A stretch of DNA of 64,000 bases from Thysanoteuthis rhombus (Eukaryota; Mollusca; Cephalopoda; Oegopsida; Thysanoteuthidae). Where the stretch lies: the NCBI GenBank assembly GCA_963457665.1, contig OY735224.1, positions 41,672,239-41,736,238 on the forward strand, given 5' to 3'. Below are positions 1 through 11,299 of the stretch, one piece after another (position 1 is the stretch's first letter; the number at the start of each line of letters is the position of its first letter). The notes under the pieces were generated by a model. That model did no database searches, was not told the origin of the DNA, and saw only the letters and a list, made by a program, of their open reading frames with translations. Position numbers and translations under genes: made by a program.

Positions 1-1315
1 CAAGGAAGAATAAAGAGAGACTCATTTATTTACGGTCACAATAGAAATCTTTACAATTCTGATATCAATAGGAATCAAATATTATCAGCAACCATAGCAG
101 GAGATGTTACTTTATACGTCATAATGTGGAGATGATGGTAATCCTTGGTTTTGAAGACAGGATAATCCTTGCTTGCATGGGTGTGAAATAACGTCCTTCG
201 TATGATATGTCTAGCTACCGTATTTCATTCTCGTGACAGCAAGGAAAGCTAGAAACTTTTGAATTCAGAAAAACACTATAATCCCCACACTCCTACAGAC
301 GAAGATTCGTGCCACATATGTAATGCATACATAAATGGTCATTTTATTAACGTTCAAAGAAGTACGATAATCAGTTTCACTCTTTCGATTCTTTATCAAA
401 TAAGGATAGCCAATAAATCGAGCAGCTGTGTCTGTGTAGGAAATCTCCCACTTAGACCCTCCTGTTTCTCCCAACATCCGTCTCTGGTCAATATGTATCT
501 ATATATAATACCAAAAGCCTGATTCTGTTTATTTCTTTGTGACATTTAGGTAATAGAGCTGGTGTTTTGCAACAGAATAAAAATTGTATGGTGTCTGCAT
601 TTACACTCATTCGGATACTATTAATCTGATTTCTATTTATTTATCTTATTCTGAAAGGTTAGTTCTGTTCATCTGTATGGGGGAAGCTGAAACAGTGCAG
701 TGCAGTCAGATGTATTGAATTAAGGTATCCATAAAAAACACAAACATAAAGGATACTAAAGAATCTGCGTGTTTTGCAGCCGAAAAATGGTAGTCTGGTC
801 TGTGTTTGCTCTCACTTTTATCTCCGTCATAAATACTAATTGGTCAAGGGAGGTAACCTGAATGTAGTGTTCCTTATCTGTTCGTAAATGCATAGTTTCC
901 TCCCCAAGGATTATCGAATTACGGATTTCTGATGTTTAATAAGTCATTTTGGTCCATGATTATTATACTAGATTACTAAAACAAATTTTAAAATAACAAA
1001 TCGATTTTTTCTCCTCCAAAATTACGAGATACAAAATGAACTAACGTGAAAATCTTCAATTATGAATGATTTAAAGAATAACTTGGATTTAGATCCTATG
1101 GGGTAGAAAATGAATGGATAGAGCATTTTTGGAAGTTATCAGCTGGAATATGCAGAATAACTTAGGAAAAATGAATATATTGAAATGTGTAAGGTAAATA
1201 TTTCTGTACTGATAAGATTGTGGAATTGAAAAAAAAATGTAATTTTTTCTCTTTGAATTTTATGCATTTTTATAGCTTGAATGGATATATATTTTGATGT
1301 TTAATAAGTATTTAA
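1..1315. other. Unassigned AT-rich DNA
   Basis: No recognisable protein motif, RNA or repeat was found by reading either strand. The short open frames here (about 60-90 codons) have no family resemblance that I can see. It may hold diverged repeats that only a library search would show. Confidence 0.5.
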
Positions 1316-1319
1316 AAGG

Positions 1320-2303
1320 TAAAGCTTGAGGAGATGCCCATTGAGGTAAAGAAAGCGGTGGAGGTCTAATCAGCATAAAAGACAGTGTCCAGGGGGCCAA
1401 AACAGGTCTGGAAAAGTATGTGCAAGCAAACAGTGAAGACATCATAAAGAGTGTCTGAAGCAGTGCAACAAACAACAAAAAAAGTAGAAAATAATGAAGC
1501 AGCACAGTAAACAAGGAGAAAAATGGGAACAAAACAAACTATACGAAGAAGTTAGAAGACAGATACAGAATGTGGCAGACGAAAGATCATGGACATCGCT
1601 ACGAAAAGGAAACCTGAAGAGAGAAACAGAGTCGCTCATTATGGCAGCCCAAAACAAATGCATCAGAATGAAATATACCATAGCAAAAATCCACTGATCA
1701 CAAACAGCAAATTCTGCCTATATGGAGGAAGGGGTGAGACTGTAAACTAGGTAACTAGTAAATGTAGTCAACTAGCTAAGAAGGAGTATAAACAAAGGCA
1801 TTATAGAACAGCAACAGAGATACACTGGGAACTGAGCAAACGAATGGGATCTGACCATGTGGAAAAGTGTTACCAGCACAAACCTGAGACAGCCCTAGAA
1901 AATGGAAACCATAAATTACTTTGGGATGTTAACAACTAAACCAGCCATCTCATCAAAGCAAGAAGACCGGATTTAGTTATCGTAGACAAGATGAGGAGAA
2001 CTTGCCAAATAATAGACGTGGCTGTGCCTGCAGACCACAGAGTAAGTGGGACAGAGAGTGAAAAGCTGGGAAAATACCAGGACCTGGCAAGAGAACCGAA
2101 GAAGATGTGGGGCATGAAAGTCAATAATAAAAAGTGCACTTGGAACCGTACCAAAGTCGCTGAAATGCTAGCCACCGCGTAACCAGTGTGAAACTGTAAA
2201 CTACAGCATTACTGTGGACTGTAAGAGTGTGGAGAGGAGGGCTGGAGATCTGAAGAGACTTGTTGTCACTCAGTCTCTATCTCTGACCACCAGACAACTG
2301 GTG

Positions 2304-2305
<2 letters not shown>
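1320..2305 (+). mobile_element. RLE-type LINE (R2/R4-Dong-like), 3' remnant, copy 1
   Basis: This is the 3' part of a non-LTR retrotransposon that would make an RT fused to a C-terminal restriction-like endonuclease (RLE). It begins near the GGGLISIKDSV segment (about 1350), which lies between RT and endonuclease in this family, and then runs through a stop-ridden linker. The best-preserved part is at about 1820-2180: HWELSKRMG, a YQHKPE segment, then RRPDLVIVDK and IIDVAVPADHRV. These supply the RPD...D pair of the RLE active site. Several in-frame stops and frameshifts make it dead. A 3' UTR of about 120 bases follows, ending in a small hairpin (2288-2303) and a (TAA)n tail. The same endonuclease, UTR and tail recur at 3.4-4.4 kb and, inverted, at 45.8-47.4 kb. 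Family assignment rests on motif reading; the exact clade (R4/Dong or a relative) is inferred. Confidence 0.85.
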
Positions 2306-2376
<71 letters not shown>

Positions 2377-2389
2377 TAATAATAATAAT
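2306..2389 (+). repeat. (TAA)n tail of LINE copy 1
   Basis: About 28 TAA/AAT units with one TGA interruption. It begins directly after the 3' UTR of LINE copy 1, and copy 2 starts at its far edge with no spacer, so it is both a 3' tail and an insertion site. Confidence 0.95.
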
Positions 2390-2442
2390 CACTCGCTCAC
2401 CTACTCCAAAATTGTCTAAATGAAGGCAAAGCACCAGAATGG

Positions 2443-3459
2443 ATGACTAAAGGCAGAACCACCCTCATCCAAAAAGACCCGGGAAAGGGGAACGTAGCAA
2501 GCAACTATAGACCAATCATGTGCCTACCACTTATGTGGAAAATCCTGACCGGGCAAATAGCAGAGAGAATATACATGTCAATGGATAGAAGGGGACTACT
2601 ACCAGAAGAACAGAAAGGGTGTAGGATAGGAACCAAAGGGGCAAACGATTTACTCTACATAGACCAGATGATCTTAAAAGAAGTAAGGAAAAGGAGAAAG
2701 AATATCGCAATGGGATGGATAGATTGCAAAAAGGCATACGATATGATTCCACATAGCTGGATACTCGAATGCCTTAGAATGTTCAAAATTAGCGATCCGG
2801 TGGTTAAATTCATTGGTGATTCAATGGAAGACTGGAAAGTAGATTTGACAGCCGCAGGGGACAAGCTAGCCGAGGTAGGGATAAAAAGGGGAATCTTCCA
2901 AGGAGACTCGTTGTCCCCACTATTATTTGTTCTAACAATGATACCGCTTAACAGAATCCTGAAAAACAGCAAAGGATACCACTTCTCTAGAACAAAAGGA
3001 AAGGTCAACCACTTAATGTACATGGACGATATTAAATTGTTTGCAAAAAACAGGGGAGAGCTTGAGACTCTGTTCAACGAAGTAAGGGAATATAGTGAAG
3101 ACATAGGAATGGAGTTTGGGATAGAAAAATGCGCAGTCATGGTGAAGCACAAAGGAAGGCTTTCAATGACTGAGGGAATTGAACTTCCGGACAACAACAA
3201 GATTAGGGCATTGACTGCACAAGACCGATACAAGTACCTAGGTGTCCTTGAATGTGACACGATAAAACGGGAAGAGATGAAGGAGAAAATTAAGAGAGAA
3301 TACCTCAGAAGGATAAGGAAAATATTAGAAACCAAATTAAATAGCAGAAATCTAATAAAAGGAATGAACACCTGGGCTGTGTCAGTAGTTAGGTATACAG
3401 GACCATTCCTAGGATGGACAAAGGAAGAGCTCCAATCAACGAAAGAGATGAGACGGTAA
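2443..3459 (+). pseudogene. Reverse transcriptase domain of RLE-type LINE (copy 2)
   Basis: A 338-codon open frame encoding most of a LINE reverse transcriptase, the enzyme that copies element RNA into a nicked chromosomal target. Visible motifs are SNYRPIMCLPLMWK (residues 20-33), GWIDCKKAYD with the first catalytic Asp (91-100), IFQGDSLSPLLF (151-162), the YMDD catalytic box (193-196) and the thumb-side YKYLGVLE (263-270). Reading is open further upstream to the TAA tract at 2389, so the ATG at 2443 is only the first Met, not a natural start. The N-terminal zinc-finger and Myb-type region normal for this group is absent because of 5' truncation. The last residues, after WTKEELQ, are out-of-frame readthrough beyond the deletion junction. 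Catalytic residues are intact, but the protein is incomplete and probably not made. Confidence 0.9.
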
Positions 3460-3992
3460 ACCACATAACTAGTGAATGTAGTCAACTCGCCCAGAAGGAC
3501 TATAAGCATAGACACGATAGAGTAGCAACGATGATACACTGGGAACTAAGTAAACAAATGGGATTCAACCATGGGGAAAAGTGGTATCAGCACAAGCCAG
3601 AGGCAGTTTTGGAGAATGACAACCACAAACTACTGTGGGACTTTGACATCCAAACTGACCACCTCATCCAGGCAAGAAGACCGGACTTAGTAATAGTAGA
3701 CAAAAAAAGGAAGGCCTACCAAATAGTAGACGTTGCTGTGCCTGCAGACCATAGAGTGAAAAAGAAGGAGGGTGAAAAAAGGGGAAAATACCAGGACCTA
3801 GCAAGGGAGTTAAAGAAAATGTGGAACATGAAAACCAGGGTAGTACCGGTCATAGTGGGAGCACTAGGAACTGTCCCCAAAACGCTGAGGGAGAGACTGG
3901 AGGAGATCGGGATTAGGGGGAGGATAGAGACCGTACAGACCACAGCACTACTTGGAACTGCACGGATACTGAGGAAGGTGCCAGAGATATAA
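3414..3992 (+). pseudogene. Restriction-like endonuclease (RLE) domain of LINE copy 2
   Basis: A 192-codon frame, the first ~10 codons of which are junction sequence. It encodes the C-terminal nuclease that nicks the target DNA in R2/R4-type elements. From about residue 16 it reads NHITSEC, the His and last Cys of the usual CCHC knuckle; the first two Cys are missing, consistent with loss at the deletion junction. It continues with HWELSKQMG (42-50), YQHKPE (58-63), LLWDFDIQTDHLIQ (73-86), then RRPDLVIVDK (88-97) and IVDVAVPADHRV (104-115). RPD plus Asp106 fits the PD-(D/E)xK-like active site. The frame closes at 3992, followed by the 3' UTR. It is offset by two from the RT frame, so a fused protein cannot form without frameshifting. 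Confidence 0.88.
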
Positions 3993-4094
3993 GTACTGCA
4001 ACGAATAGTAGCTCTGTCATGATATGCGAAAGAGGGAGGAGACGTTAGCTGAGGACCTGAGGAGACTTATTGTCACTCAGCCTTCAGCGATAAC

Positions 4095-4225
4095 CACTGG
4101 GCAACCGGTGTGAAACTGTAAATCGTAGAATTACTGCGACCTATGAGTACTAGGAGAGGAGGGCTGGAGACTTGAGGAAACTTGCTGTCACTCAAACTCC
4201 AGCAGTTACCACCAGGCAACTGGTG
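4095..4225 (+). ncRNA. Paired GCAA-tetraloop hairpins in LINE 3' UTR
   Basis: Two 16-base hairpins lie in the 3' UTR of LINE copy 2: stem CACTGG/CCGGTG with loop GCAA (4095-4110), and stem CACCAG/CTGGTG with loop GCAA (4210-4225), the second only ten bases from the TAA tail. The stem differs between the two units yet still pairs, with one G-T wobble. Copy 1 (2288-2303, loop ACAA) and the inverted copy (46064-46079) keep the terminal hairpin. In RLE-type LINEs the RT recognises 3' UTR RNA structure, so this is a plausible recognition element; that role is inferred. Confidence 0.6.
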
Positions 4226-4233
4226 TGAGATTC

Positions 4234-4235
<2 letters not shown>

Positions 4236-4286
<51 letters not shown>

Positions 4287-4369
4287 CATTAATGATAATA
4301 ATAATGGTGATGATGATGATGATAATGATGATGATGATGATAATGATGATGATGATGATAATGATGATG

Positions 4370-4425
<56 letters not shown>
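4236..4425 (+). repeat. Compound (TAA)n/(TGA)n tail of LINE copy 2
   Basis: TAA/AAT units with an internal block of GAT/GATAAT. It produces spurious poly-Asn/Asp and poly-Ile/Met frames that are not genes. It starts just after the UTR hairpin and is the 3' tail of the element, grown and mutated. Confidence 0.95.
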
Positions 4426-5835
4426 GGTGACTGAGTGCGTGTTTGGGTTGCCTAATGACTACCTAAACGCATTCACTTTAATGACTTCAAATGATAAGTG
4501 AAAAAGAAAAACATACAATTTACTTTTTCGATTTGATGTTGACATACTTGTAATATGCAACATGTGACTTAAACGTAATCTGACCTTCTGGGGGAAAAGG
4601 AGACAAATTGTTGATAGCAGATAATGAGTTTTTTTTTTCTTGCATTGATTTGAGTCCAGAAGGGATACAGTTTATTAAATCTCACGTTCTATGATTTCCA
4701 CGGAGTTGGTGCATTTTATGACTCAAAATTGCAAGCCTTCTACAGCCGTCTACAAACATGTGTGTGTGTGTGCGTGTGTGTGTGCGTGTGTGTGTGTGTG
4801 TGTGTTTCTTTGTGGGTGTGTGGTGCCTTTTATCAATTTTTACCCTTTACATTGGATCGAGGTTATTGGCTTCATTTTGAGAAAATATAATTGCATTATT
4901 TTGACGATCTCTGACTTAGATGTTTTTCTCTTTTTTTTGCAGATAGGTGCCTAATAGATTGACGTTTTCCAGGAGGGGTTTTGTATTGGTAAGTCTTAGC
5001 TTTAAAAATCACTTCCTTCCGAATCTTTTGCTCTACCAGCTCATTATTATTTTTGTCAAATTAAATGACTATTTCAAAAATTTAATCTTTTCCATTTTCT
5101 GAGCGTATTTACATACCACGACAAAGTCTGGTTATACTTTTGGAGCAATTAATTTTGCTTAGTATTAAAGCATAGATGTGTCATAAAATGTGTCATAAAA
5201 ATAAATAAAAGAATTTCGGAAAATATGTGCATAGTAAAAATTTGTCTGTACTTATAAGGTTGTAATTTCTAAATGCGTTTCATACATTTGTATCACTTGA
5301 ATTAATGTGAATTTTAATGCTGAAAACATATTTTTGATATGAATTGTATACGAATATGTTTGTAGAGGCACTTTTACTTGAAAAATAAATCAATATTTCT
5401 GGAAACGGAAGTGGAAATGAATTCAAAAAGAAAACTCGTGGAATTACATTGACATTTTTTGTAAATATAGCGGAAAATAGGGCAGAGTTTTACATTATAT
5501 TCATATTGTAAAGGTATTGAATGAAGTTTGAGATATATTATCTTACGTATCTTATTTCAATTTGGGGAGAATCTATCGAAAATTTGGACTCACTAAGAGA
5601 ATAAAACCGAGTGACGTAACTCAAGGATTCTCACCGCATGTTTTGCATTTAATAAATAAATGAATGAATTTGAATGAGGTCGGCCTATATTTTTAGATTA
5701 GATATCGCCGTTCTCGCACAAGGCTGTCAAGCATAACCATTAGTTTTACGCAAATAAAGCTGCAAATGTAGCTTGATGTTAGTTGGATATGACAACAAAG
5801 GTATGATCCTGAAATATCTCATCAAAATCATGAAC
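4426..5835. other. Unassigned DNA with one TG tract
   Basis: Holds a (TG)n microsatellite at about 4759-4804 and otherwise no motif I can name. The 87-codon frame across the TG tract is a repeat artefact. Confidence 0.5.
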
Positions 5836-5839
5836 ATCA

Positions 5840-6860
5840 GTCTGTTAACATCTGTTGTTGGTCATAGTCCTACCCCATGATTCGTCAGACCTCTTTATCA
5901 TGGGTATCGCAGAGCCCGTATATCCTACTTTGTATGACAAGTGGGATTTTTTGTTTTTGATAGTCTAGCTTTCTTTACCAAAAGATTGCCAACCTTGCGT
6001 GATTCTTAGCTTGATTTCTCCTTTTGATGGATACTCACAACCCTACTTTCTCTAGCTCTGCATTTTCGAATCTGATTGTAGTGTGTTCATCCCAAACATG
6101 TTTGTTATGCTGAAGTTCATATTGAGGCTTGCTTGCTTCATTTAGTTCATCTATCAACATTTGTAGATTGTAAAGGTTTTAGCAAAGGGGACAATGTTGT
6201 CAGCAAACTTGACTTAACTTGGGTACTCTCCGTCTTTCCTGATTCCTTTGTGTTCCCACTTCAAGTTTCGGAATGTCATCTCAAGGCAGACTGTGAAGAG
6301 TTTACATGAGCTTGTATCACACCGTCTCACTTTTTTTTCTAGTTGGAGGGTCTCTATGAAGCCTGATGAAAAAACTTCTGTGTTGATACATATGTTGCAG
6401 TAATCTGGTGTATACGGGGTCTACACCATATATTATTGCGTCAACAGGGATTTCCACTGAAGATAAGGCCTTTTTAAAGTCAATAAATGTTACAATTAGT
6501 GACATCCTATATTTTGCTGCTTTCCTTTTTAGTTGGTTTACTGAATAGAAATAGTCAATGGTTGAGCAGTTTTTTTTCTGAAGCCAGCTTGTTCCCGTGA
6601 TTGGTTTTCATCTAGTTTTTTTGCTGATTCGGTTGGTGATCACTTTTGAGAAGAGTTCGTGCATATAGTTCAGAAGGCTTATTGGCCTGTAGTTGTTGAG
6701 TTCTTTCGAGTTTCCTTTTTTGTATAACAGCATTATAATAGCAGTGTTCTACCCTGAGACTTTACTTTTCTTATCAATATTTTGTTGGTGATGATTTCTA
6801 GAAAAATACAGTCGTTATTCTTCTCTTCATTCGATAGTTTTATTGTTGTATCCCAGTCCA
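5840..6860 (-). mobile_element. RTE-type LINE, RT core to 3' region, decayed
   Basis: Read on the minus strand, this carries an RTE/BovB-like RT. Pieces in order are KGNSKELNNYRPISLLN (about 6720), EQAGFR (about 6590), the catalytic TFIDFKKALSSVEIPV (about 6490-6440) and VDPVYTRLLQHMYQ (about 6420). Beyond this the C-terminal region continues to about 5840 with the 3' end typical of this family (on the plus strand, GTTGTTGGTCATAG near 5855). Frames are broken many times. The second catalytic box is not recognisable. No clear (TGA)n tail remains at 5840. It is the longest upstream stretch of RT among the RTE copies in the window. Confidence 0.85.
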
Positions 6861-6869
6861 AGACGGGAA

Positions 6870-7160
6870 CTGGAGCTGACTTTTTGAAGATAATAAGAAC
6901 AAGAACAATCGTTTGTCTGTCCCGTCACGTAGATCTATATTGATTTATGAAACTGATATTCTCATACTGCAATTTGAAATCACAACGAAATAATCCGCAG
7001 GCAGCTCTGCAACTAAACTGACACATAATTACGTATCTAAAAAATATTATGTAACAAATATTTCACATGATTATAAACATTTTGAAGAATACAACTCTTA
7101 GCTTGATATTTGCAAATCAATTTCACTCTAATAAATATATTTAAACGAAAGAATGTATAC

Positions 7161-7232
<72 letters not shown>

Positions 7233-7530
7233 CGAAATTTGCAGAAATCATCTTCAACTTGACCCTGCAGTTGCTAGGCTTGTCTTTCGGTTAAATGTTA
7301 AAATGATGCTTCATAATTAAGATTTTTATCAAACGGTCCACGATTTAACCGTCCTTGCCACCGAAGGTAGCAAAGGGTAGAACCCTTTTTATATATGCTC
7401 CTGGTCATACAGTTCTGTCCATAGACTTGAAATACTTTTGTAAGAAATGTTTTATTGTTCATTTTTCGAAAAAAAACCGAACTTTTTGACCTTCATTTTT
7501 CCTGTTTTTGTTTATAAAATCTATTTCAGA
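6870..7530. repeat. AT-rich DNA with (TA)n microsatellite
   Basis: A (TA)n tract of about 65 bases spans about 7164-7228. The flanks carry no recognised element. Confidence 0.7.
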
Positions 7531-7537
7531 TGTTCTA

Positions 7538-7610
7538 CAGTGATGTCATAATGAGGATTTATTCTGACCATATTTATTCTCCAATGGAATTTTTTTACAT
7601 GACTTCAAAT
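7538..7610 (+). repeat. Dispersed ~70-bp repeat, copy 1
   Basis: Shares GTCATAA, then GGATTTATTCTGACCATA, then TTTATTCT and GACTTCAAAT in the same order with 24397-24468, with a few substitutions and small indels. It sits in a 73-codon open frame with no family match. The element type is unknown. Confidence 0.6.
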
Positions 7611-7759
7611 AGTGATGGTCCAGTTGTTCAACAATCGACTGTGATAAAAAAAATTTTATTATTTGATTTTCTGAATAATTCAAGAATTATTTTCCCACGT
7701 ATCTGCATAAATCCTAGAAACAGCTTTAGACATAACATAGAGTTAAGATAATGTCTGTA

Positions 7760-10000
7760 TAAATGTCGACTATTGATTCCTATGTTTTGATATTTGATCT
7801 TGAGTTGGTGCTAATAGTTAGCAAATCAGGTGAATTGAAAGTACCTAAAAAATGCATACTATTGCTAACGCCATTTCCACTGAAAACAGAACCATCATGC
7901 ATACAGATCCCCGATTACGCCGTGAGAAAAAAAAACTTGTAATAATCAATACTTCAATGAACAATTATAAGTCAATTCATCATATTGATTTATGATGACC
8001 ATCTCATGGCTTCATCACTCTGTTATTACACCCGAAAAGCCAAAAGCTTGTCTTATCTCGCAATGTTGGCAAAATTGTGAAAAATTCCTGGCTCCTCTAC
8101 GATTTTTTCGATAGCCCATCCTTCCCAAAATGTCATTGAAATTCACGTAGAACTTCTGGGGATATTGTGTGGATGAACAAAGGAGTAGACAGGAAGACAA
8201 ACATGGGTGAAGACACAATCTCTGTCTTAAATTGAGGGTATGAGACAAGCCTAGATGCCTACCTCTCGAACCGACATCAGATATCATAGATCTAACAATC
8301 CCTATCAATATTATACAAAACAAGGGTCAAACTCAACTTGAATTAGGCAAATCTAAAAGTAAAAAAATCAGAAGAAAGCGTTTCCGCCAAACATTGGCGT
8401 AGTGAGTGTGCGAAATTTAAAGTTCCTTTTATGAACAGTCAAGAATGTGCAAATGATACTTGCATAGATAATAGATAGAAAAACGCAACTATTGCAAAAA
8501 CTAGACCACGTTCATTTAAAAATATCTTCAAATTTGGCCATCGGAAGGGATTCAATAAAACAGCATCAAGATGTTTTTCTTGAACATGCCATGAAAAATC
8601 TTGAGATGATTTACGGCAATTCTAGGTTTAAACTGAAGAAAAGAACTACTTGTCTTCTGGGAGAAAGGGGTCGGGTAACCCCAGTTAACCTTCATGAATC
8701 TTCTGATGGAGTGGGAATTGCATGCCAAATTTCAACCACTTTGTGGGGTTCTAATTTTGTAGTCATTGCCATTGTGCTTACCAGAGGAAAAAAGTCAAAT
8801 CTGTACTTAATCTGATAAAAATCGATTTTTATCTGCTTCATAGCAAAATCATCGTCGCTATCTGCAGTTGACATGTCAGCTAGAAGTCTAACACCATGCA
8901 AATGTAATATTTTCTTCTCTAAAATGAAATGAGAAAGATGTGGCCAAACTGAAATGATAAAACAGAATTCATCGAGAGGTTCTTTAAAATTGCTGTTGAT
9001 TTTATACAATCATCTTCAAATGTTGGTACCCCGCTTCCAAATTCACGCCATGAAATAAGCACTTAGATAATTTTGTCCAAAGCATTAATTTGAATAGTTA
9101 TTGAAACTTGTTGTAAGTTTTAGGTTATAACATTACCTCCAAAATTGAGCATCTCATAGCTTCTAAATAAATGGGAGACTAGTCTCAGGAAAACTAAATT
9201 GATAACATAGATGGCAGCTTACAGAACGTTGCTTAGTGCCCTTCATTTACCATCTCAATTATATATGCTTGGTCTCAAAGAGAACATTTGCAAAATAATT
9301 GGATCTGCTAATCAAAAAGTGGTTTCCACGAACATCTCCACGGATGGACTTTTCTTTTCTCGTTACGAGTTATCCAATCTCCGACCCATGTCCTTTTCAT
9401 CAAAAGGAAGTGGGAGTTGGACGATGGCTGATGAGGTTCGTTAAAAAAAAAACCTCCAACTTGACTCTTCATCACGTTTACAAGTAGGCTTCAGATCTTC
9501 TCCGGTTCGCTCCATTAATCAGAAATGCATGCCATGAAATGACCAGATTCGCCTTCCGACAAACAAGATGATTTATTATCAAGCAGTTAAGTCAAGTCTC
9601 TTTTCTGCCTTGTGATACTGTTTAGATGTGTTGCGAAATCAGTTTTGCAACTACACATGTATTCGAGATCCAATAAGTATTTGCATGACCTATACTACAT
9701 CTCAATCATCTGGATTTTTCAATTAGATCAAGTGGTGCTGAGTAGGTCCGAATCCAAAGGTCCCAGAAGAAATCTCCAAATCTCCGTTGGCAGAGGTGAG
9801 CAAGAATTCTAAAAAGAGAAGTATTGAAGAGATCTGTGATCACTTGGTTGCCAATAAGAGTGACCGTATACTGCAAGAAGGAAATAATAACAACCATCAG
9901 TGAATGTACGAATTCATGAAACATTTAAAATACAGGAAGACCCCAAAAGGTTCCCAAAGTTTTTTTTTTTTTCAAAAATGAAAAAAAATTATAATAGGTT
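7760..10000. other. Unassigned DNA; several short frames
   Basis: The longest frame is 107 codons on the plus strand at 8492-8815; a 105-codon minus frame at 8692-9009 overlaps it. Neither has a motif, signal peptide or splice context I can support. No RNA gene or named repeat was seen. Confidence 0.4.
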
Positions 10001-10002
10001 TA

Positions 10003-10089
10003 GAAGAAGAAGAAGAAGAAGAAGAAGAAGAAGAAGAAGAAGAAGAAGAAGAAGAAGAAGAAGATGATGATGATGATGATGATGATGAT
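10003..10089 (+). repeat. (GAA)20-(GAT)9 triplet tract
   Basis: Uninterrupted GAA for about 60 bases, followed by GAT for about 27 bases. The complementary TTC tract lies in opposite orientation at about 11248-11299. The poly-Ser frame on the minus strand is an artefact. Confidence 0.95.
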
Positions 10090-11217
10090 CTTGGGAGCCA
10101 GACTGACATATATTTATGGATTGATTGAGAGAAAAAGACTAACACGATTAGGAAATAGCAAAATAAAAACAAGCAAAATTTAATCCGTCAAAATGTAATA
10201 ATTTTCAAATAGAAATTATCTATTTTCACCTTTTCATGTCGATATATTTAACGATCATATTTTTCTATTTTCATTTCCTTGAGATAATTATATCGTACGA
10301 TTGCTATTCTGATCACCATTATCAACATTATCAACATTACATTTATCCACAAAGAATTTGATTCGTGATGAACGAATAAAAAAAAGAAAAAGAATAGAAA
10401 TATTTGGGTTTCATATCCTCCAATTGATTTCATTTTACATAAAATAACGTATAACTTTCACCGAAAAGACAAATATCAAAGCAATGGAGTTTGATAATTG
10501 TTATTTGAAAACAGTAGTTGTGCATTTTAAATACACTTTTTATTGATTGCAAACGACTCCTTCCTTCAGGAAATCGTTTTTCATCGGCTGCAACATCAGC
10601 TCTGAATCTGATTGGTCTGAAAAGTCGTTCGTTAAACACTTTGGTGTCAAGAAACACCTGAGTTGTTCACAAAGACTGGTATGGCAAACATTGTGCCGAA
10701 TAGTAATTTCTCCATCTAACAAGATTAATTACTGACTGACTTTAAAGGAAGTCCAGACACAAATATTCTAAAGATATAAATCGATCTATCAGTAGAGCAC
10801 TAACCGAATAAAGCTAGATGAAAGGATTCCGTTATTGTCAGTTGGTATCATTTACTTTTTATTTCAATATCTCCAAAACTTCTTTGTACATTTCAATGTT
10901 ATTTTGTGGAAGTATGGGCCTTAGGCTAAGGAGAAATAGCTCAAATCTTTGGGCATATCATGGAATTGTTTTACATTTATCTACAAGGGGGTATTTTTAC
11001 TGGGGTACTATGTATTTCCATTTGGTTCTCATTGACAACTGCATTTGTAGCAGCGTACACTTTTTGTGTGCTATCCAATTCATTAGAGCCTACAAGATAG
11101 CCATTGTTTTTTTCTATTGATATTTTTCCAAATTTTTCTAAGCAATTACTCATCAACCAAAATTACTCATCAGTTCTACCCTTATTTTTTTATTCTTAGA
11201 AGCTATAAGAGGCTCTC

Positions 11218-11299
11218 TCTGTTGCTGTTGTTGTTGTTGTTGTTGTCCTTCTTCTTCTTCTTCTTCTTCTTCTTCTTCTTCTTCTTCTTCTTCTTCTTC
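11218..11299 (+). repeat. (TTG)n-(CTT)17 triplet tract
   Basis: Short TTG units, then about 17 CTT/TTC units on the plus strand. With the GAA tract 1.2 kb upstream it forms an inverted pair of purine/pyrimidine mirror repeats. The poly-Leu/Phe frame of 140 codons is an artefact of this tract. Confidence 0.95.

Larger units (their letters stand above)
2390..4235 (+). mobile_element. RLE-type LINE (R2/R4-Dong-like), 5'-truncated and internally deleted, copy 2
   Basis: Head-to-tail neighbour of copy 1. The element is truncated at its 5' end inside the RT domain, in the segment reading NEGKAPEWMTKGRT, right at the (TAA)n boundary. It then carries RT (to about 3459), endonuclease (about 3440-3992), a 3' UTR and (TAA)n. 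The linker between RT and endonuclease is missing: RT ends at WTKEELQ and the next recognisable residues are NERDETVNHI of the zinc-binding region. The join also shifts the frame by two, so RT and RLE sit in different frames. Compared with copy 1 it has few stops, so it is the younger copy. The 3' UTR contains two related ~110-base units, each ending in a GCAA-capped hairpin. Confidence 0.9.

Noticed and set aside
2655..3539. 294-codon minus-strand ORF
   Set aside because: It is the antisense shadow of the LINE RT, which has clear catalytic motifs on the plus strand.
4225..4501. Asn/Asp-rich and Ile/Met-rich proteins
   Set aside because: They translate the TAA/TGA tail of LINE copy 2.
9972..10172. 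Poly-Ser protein on the minus strand
   Set aside because: It is the complement of the GAA/GAT tract.
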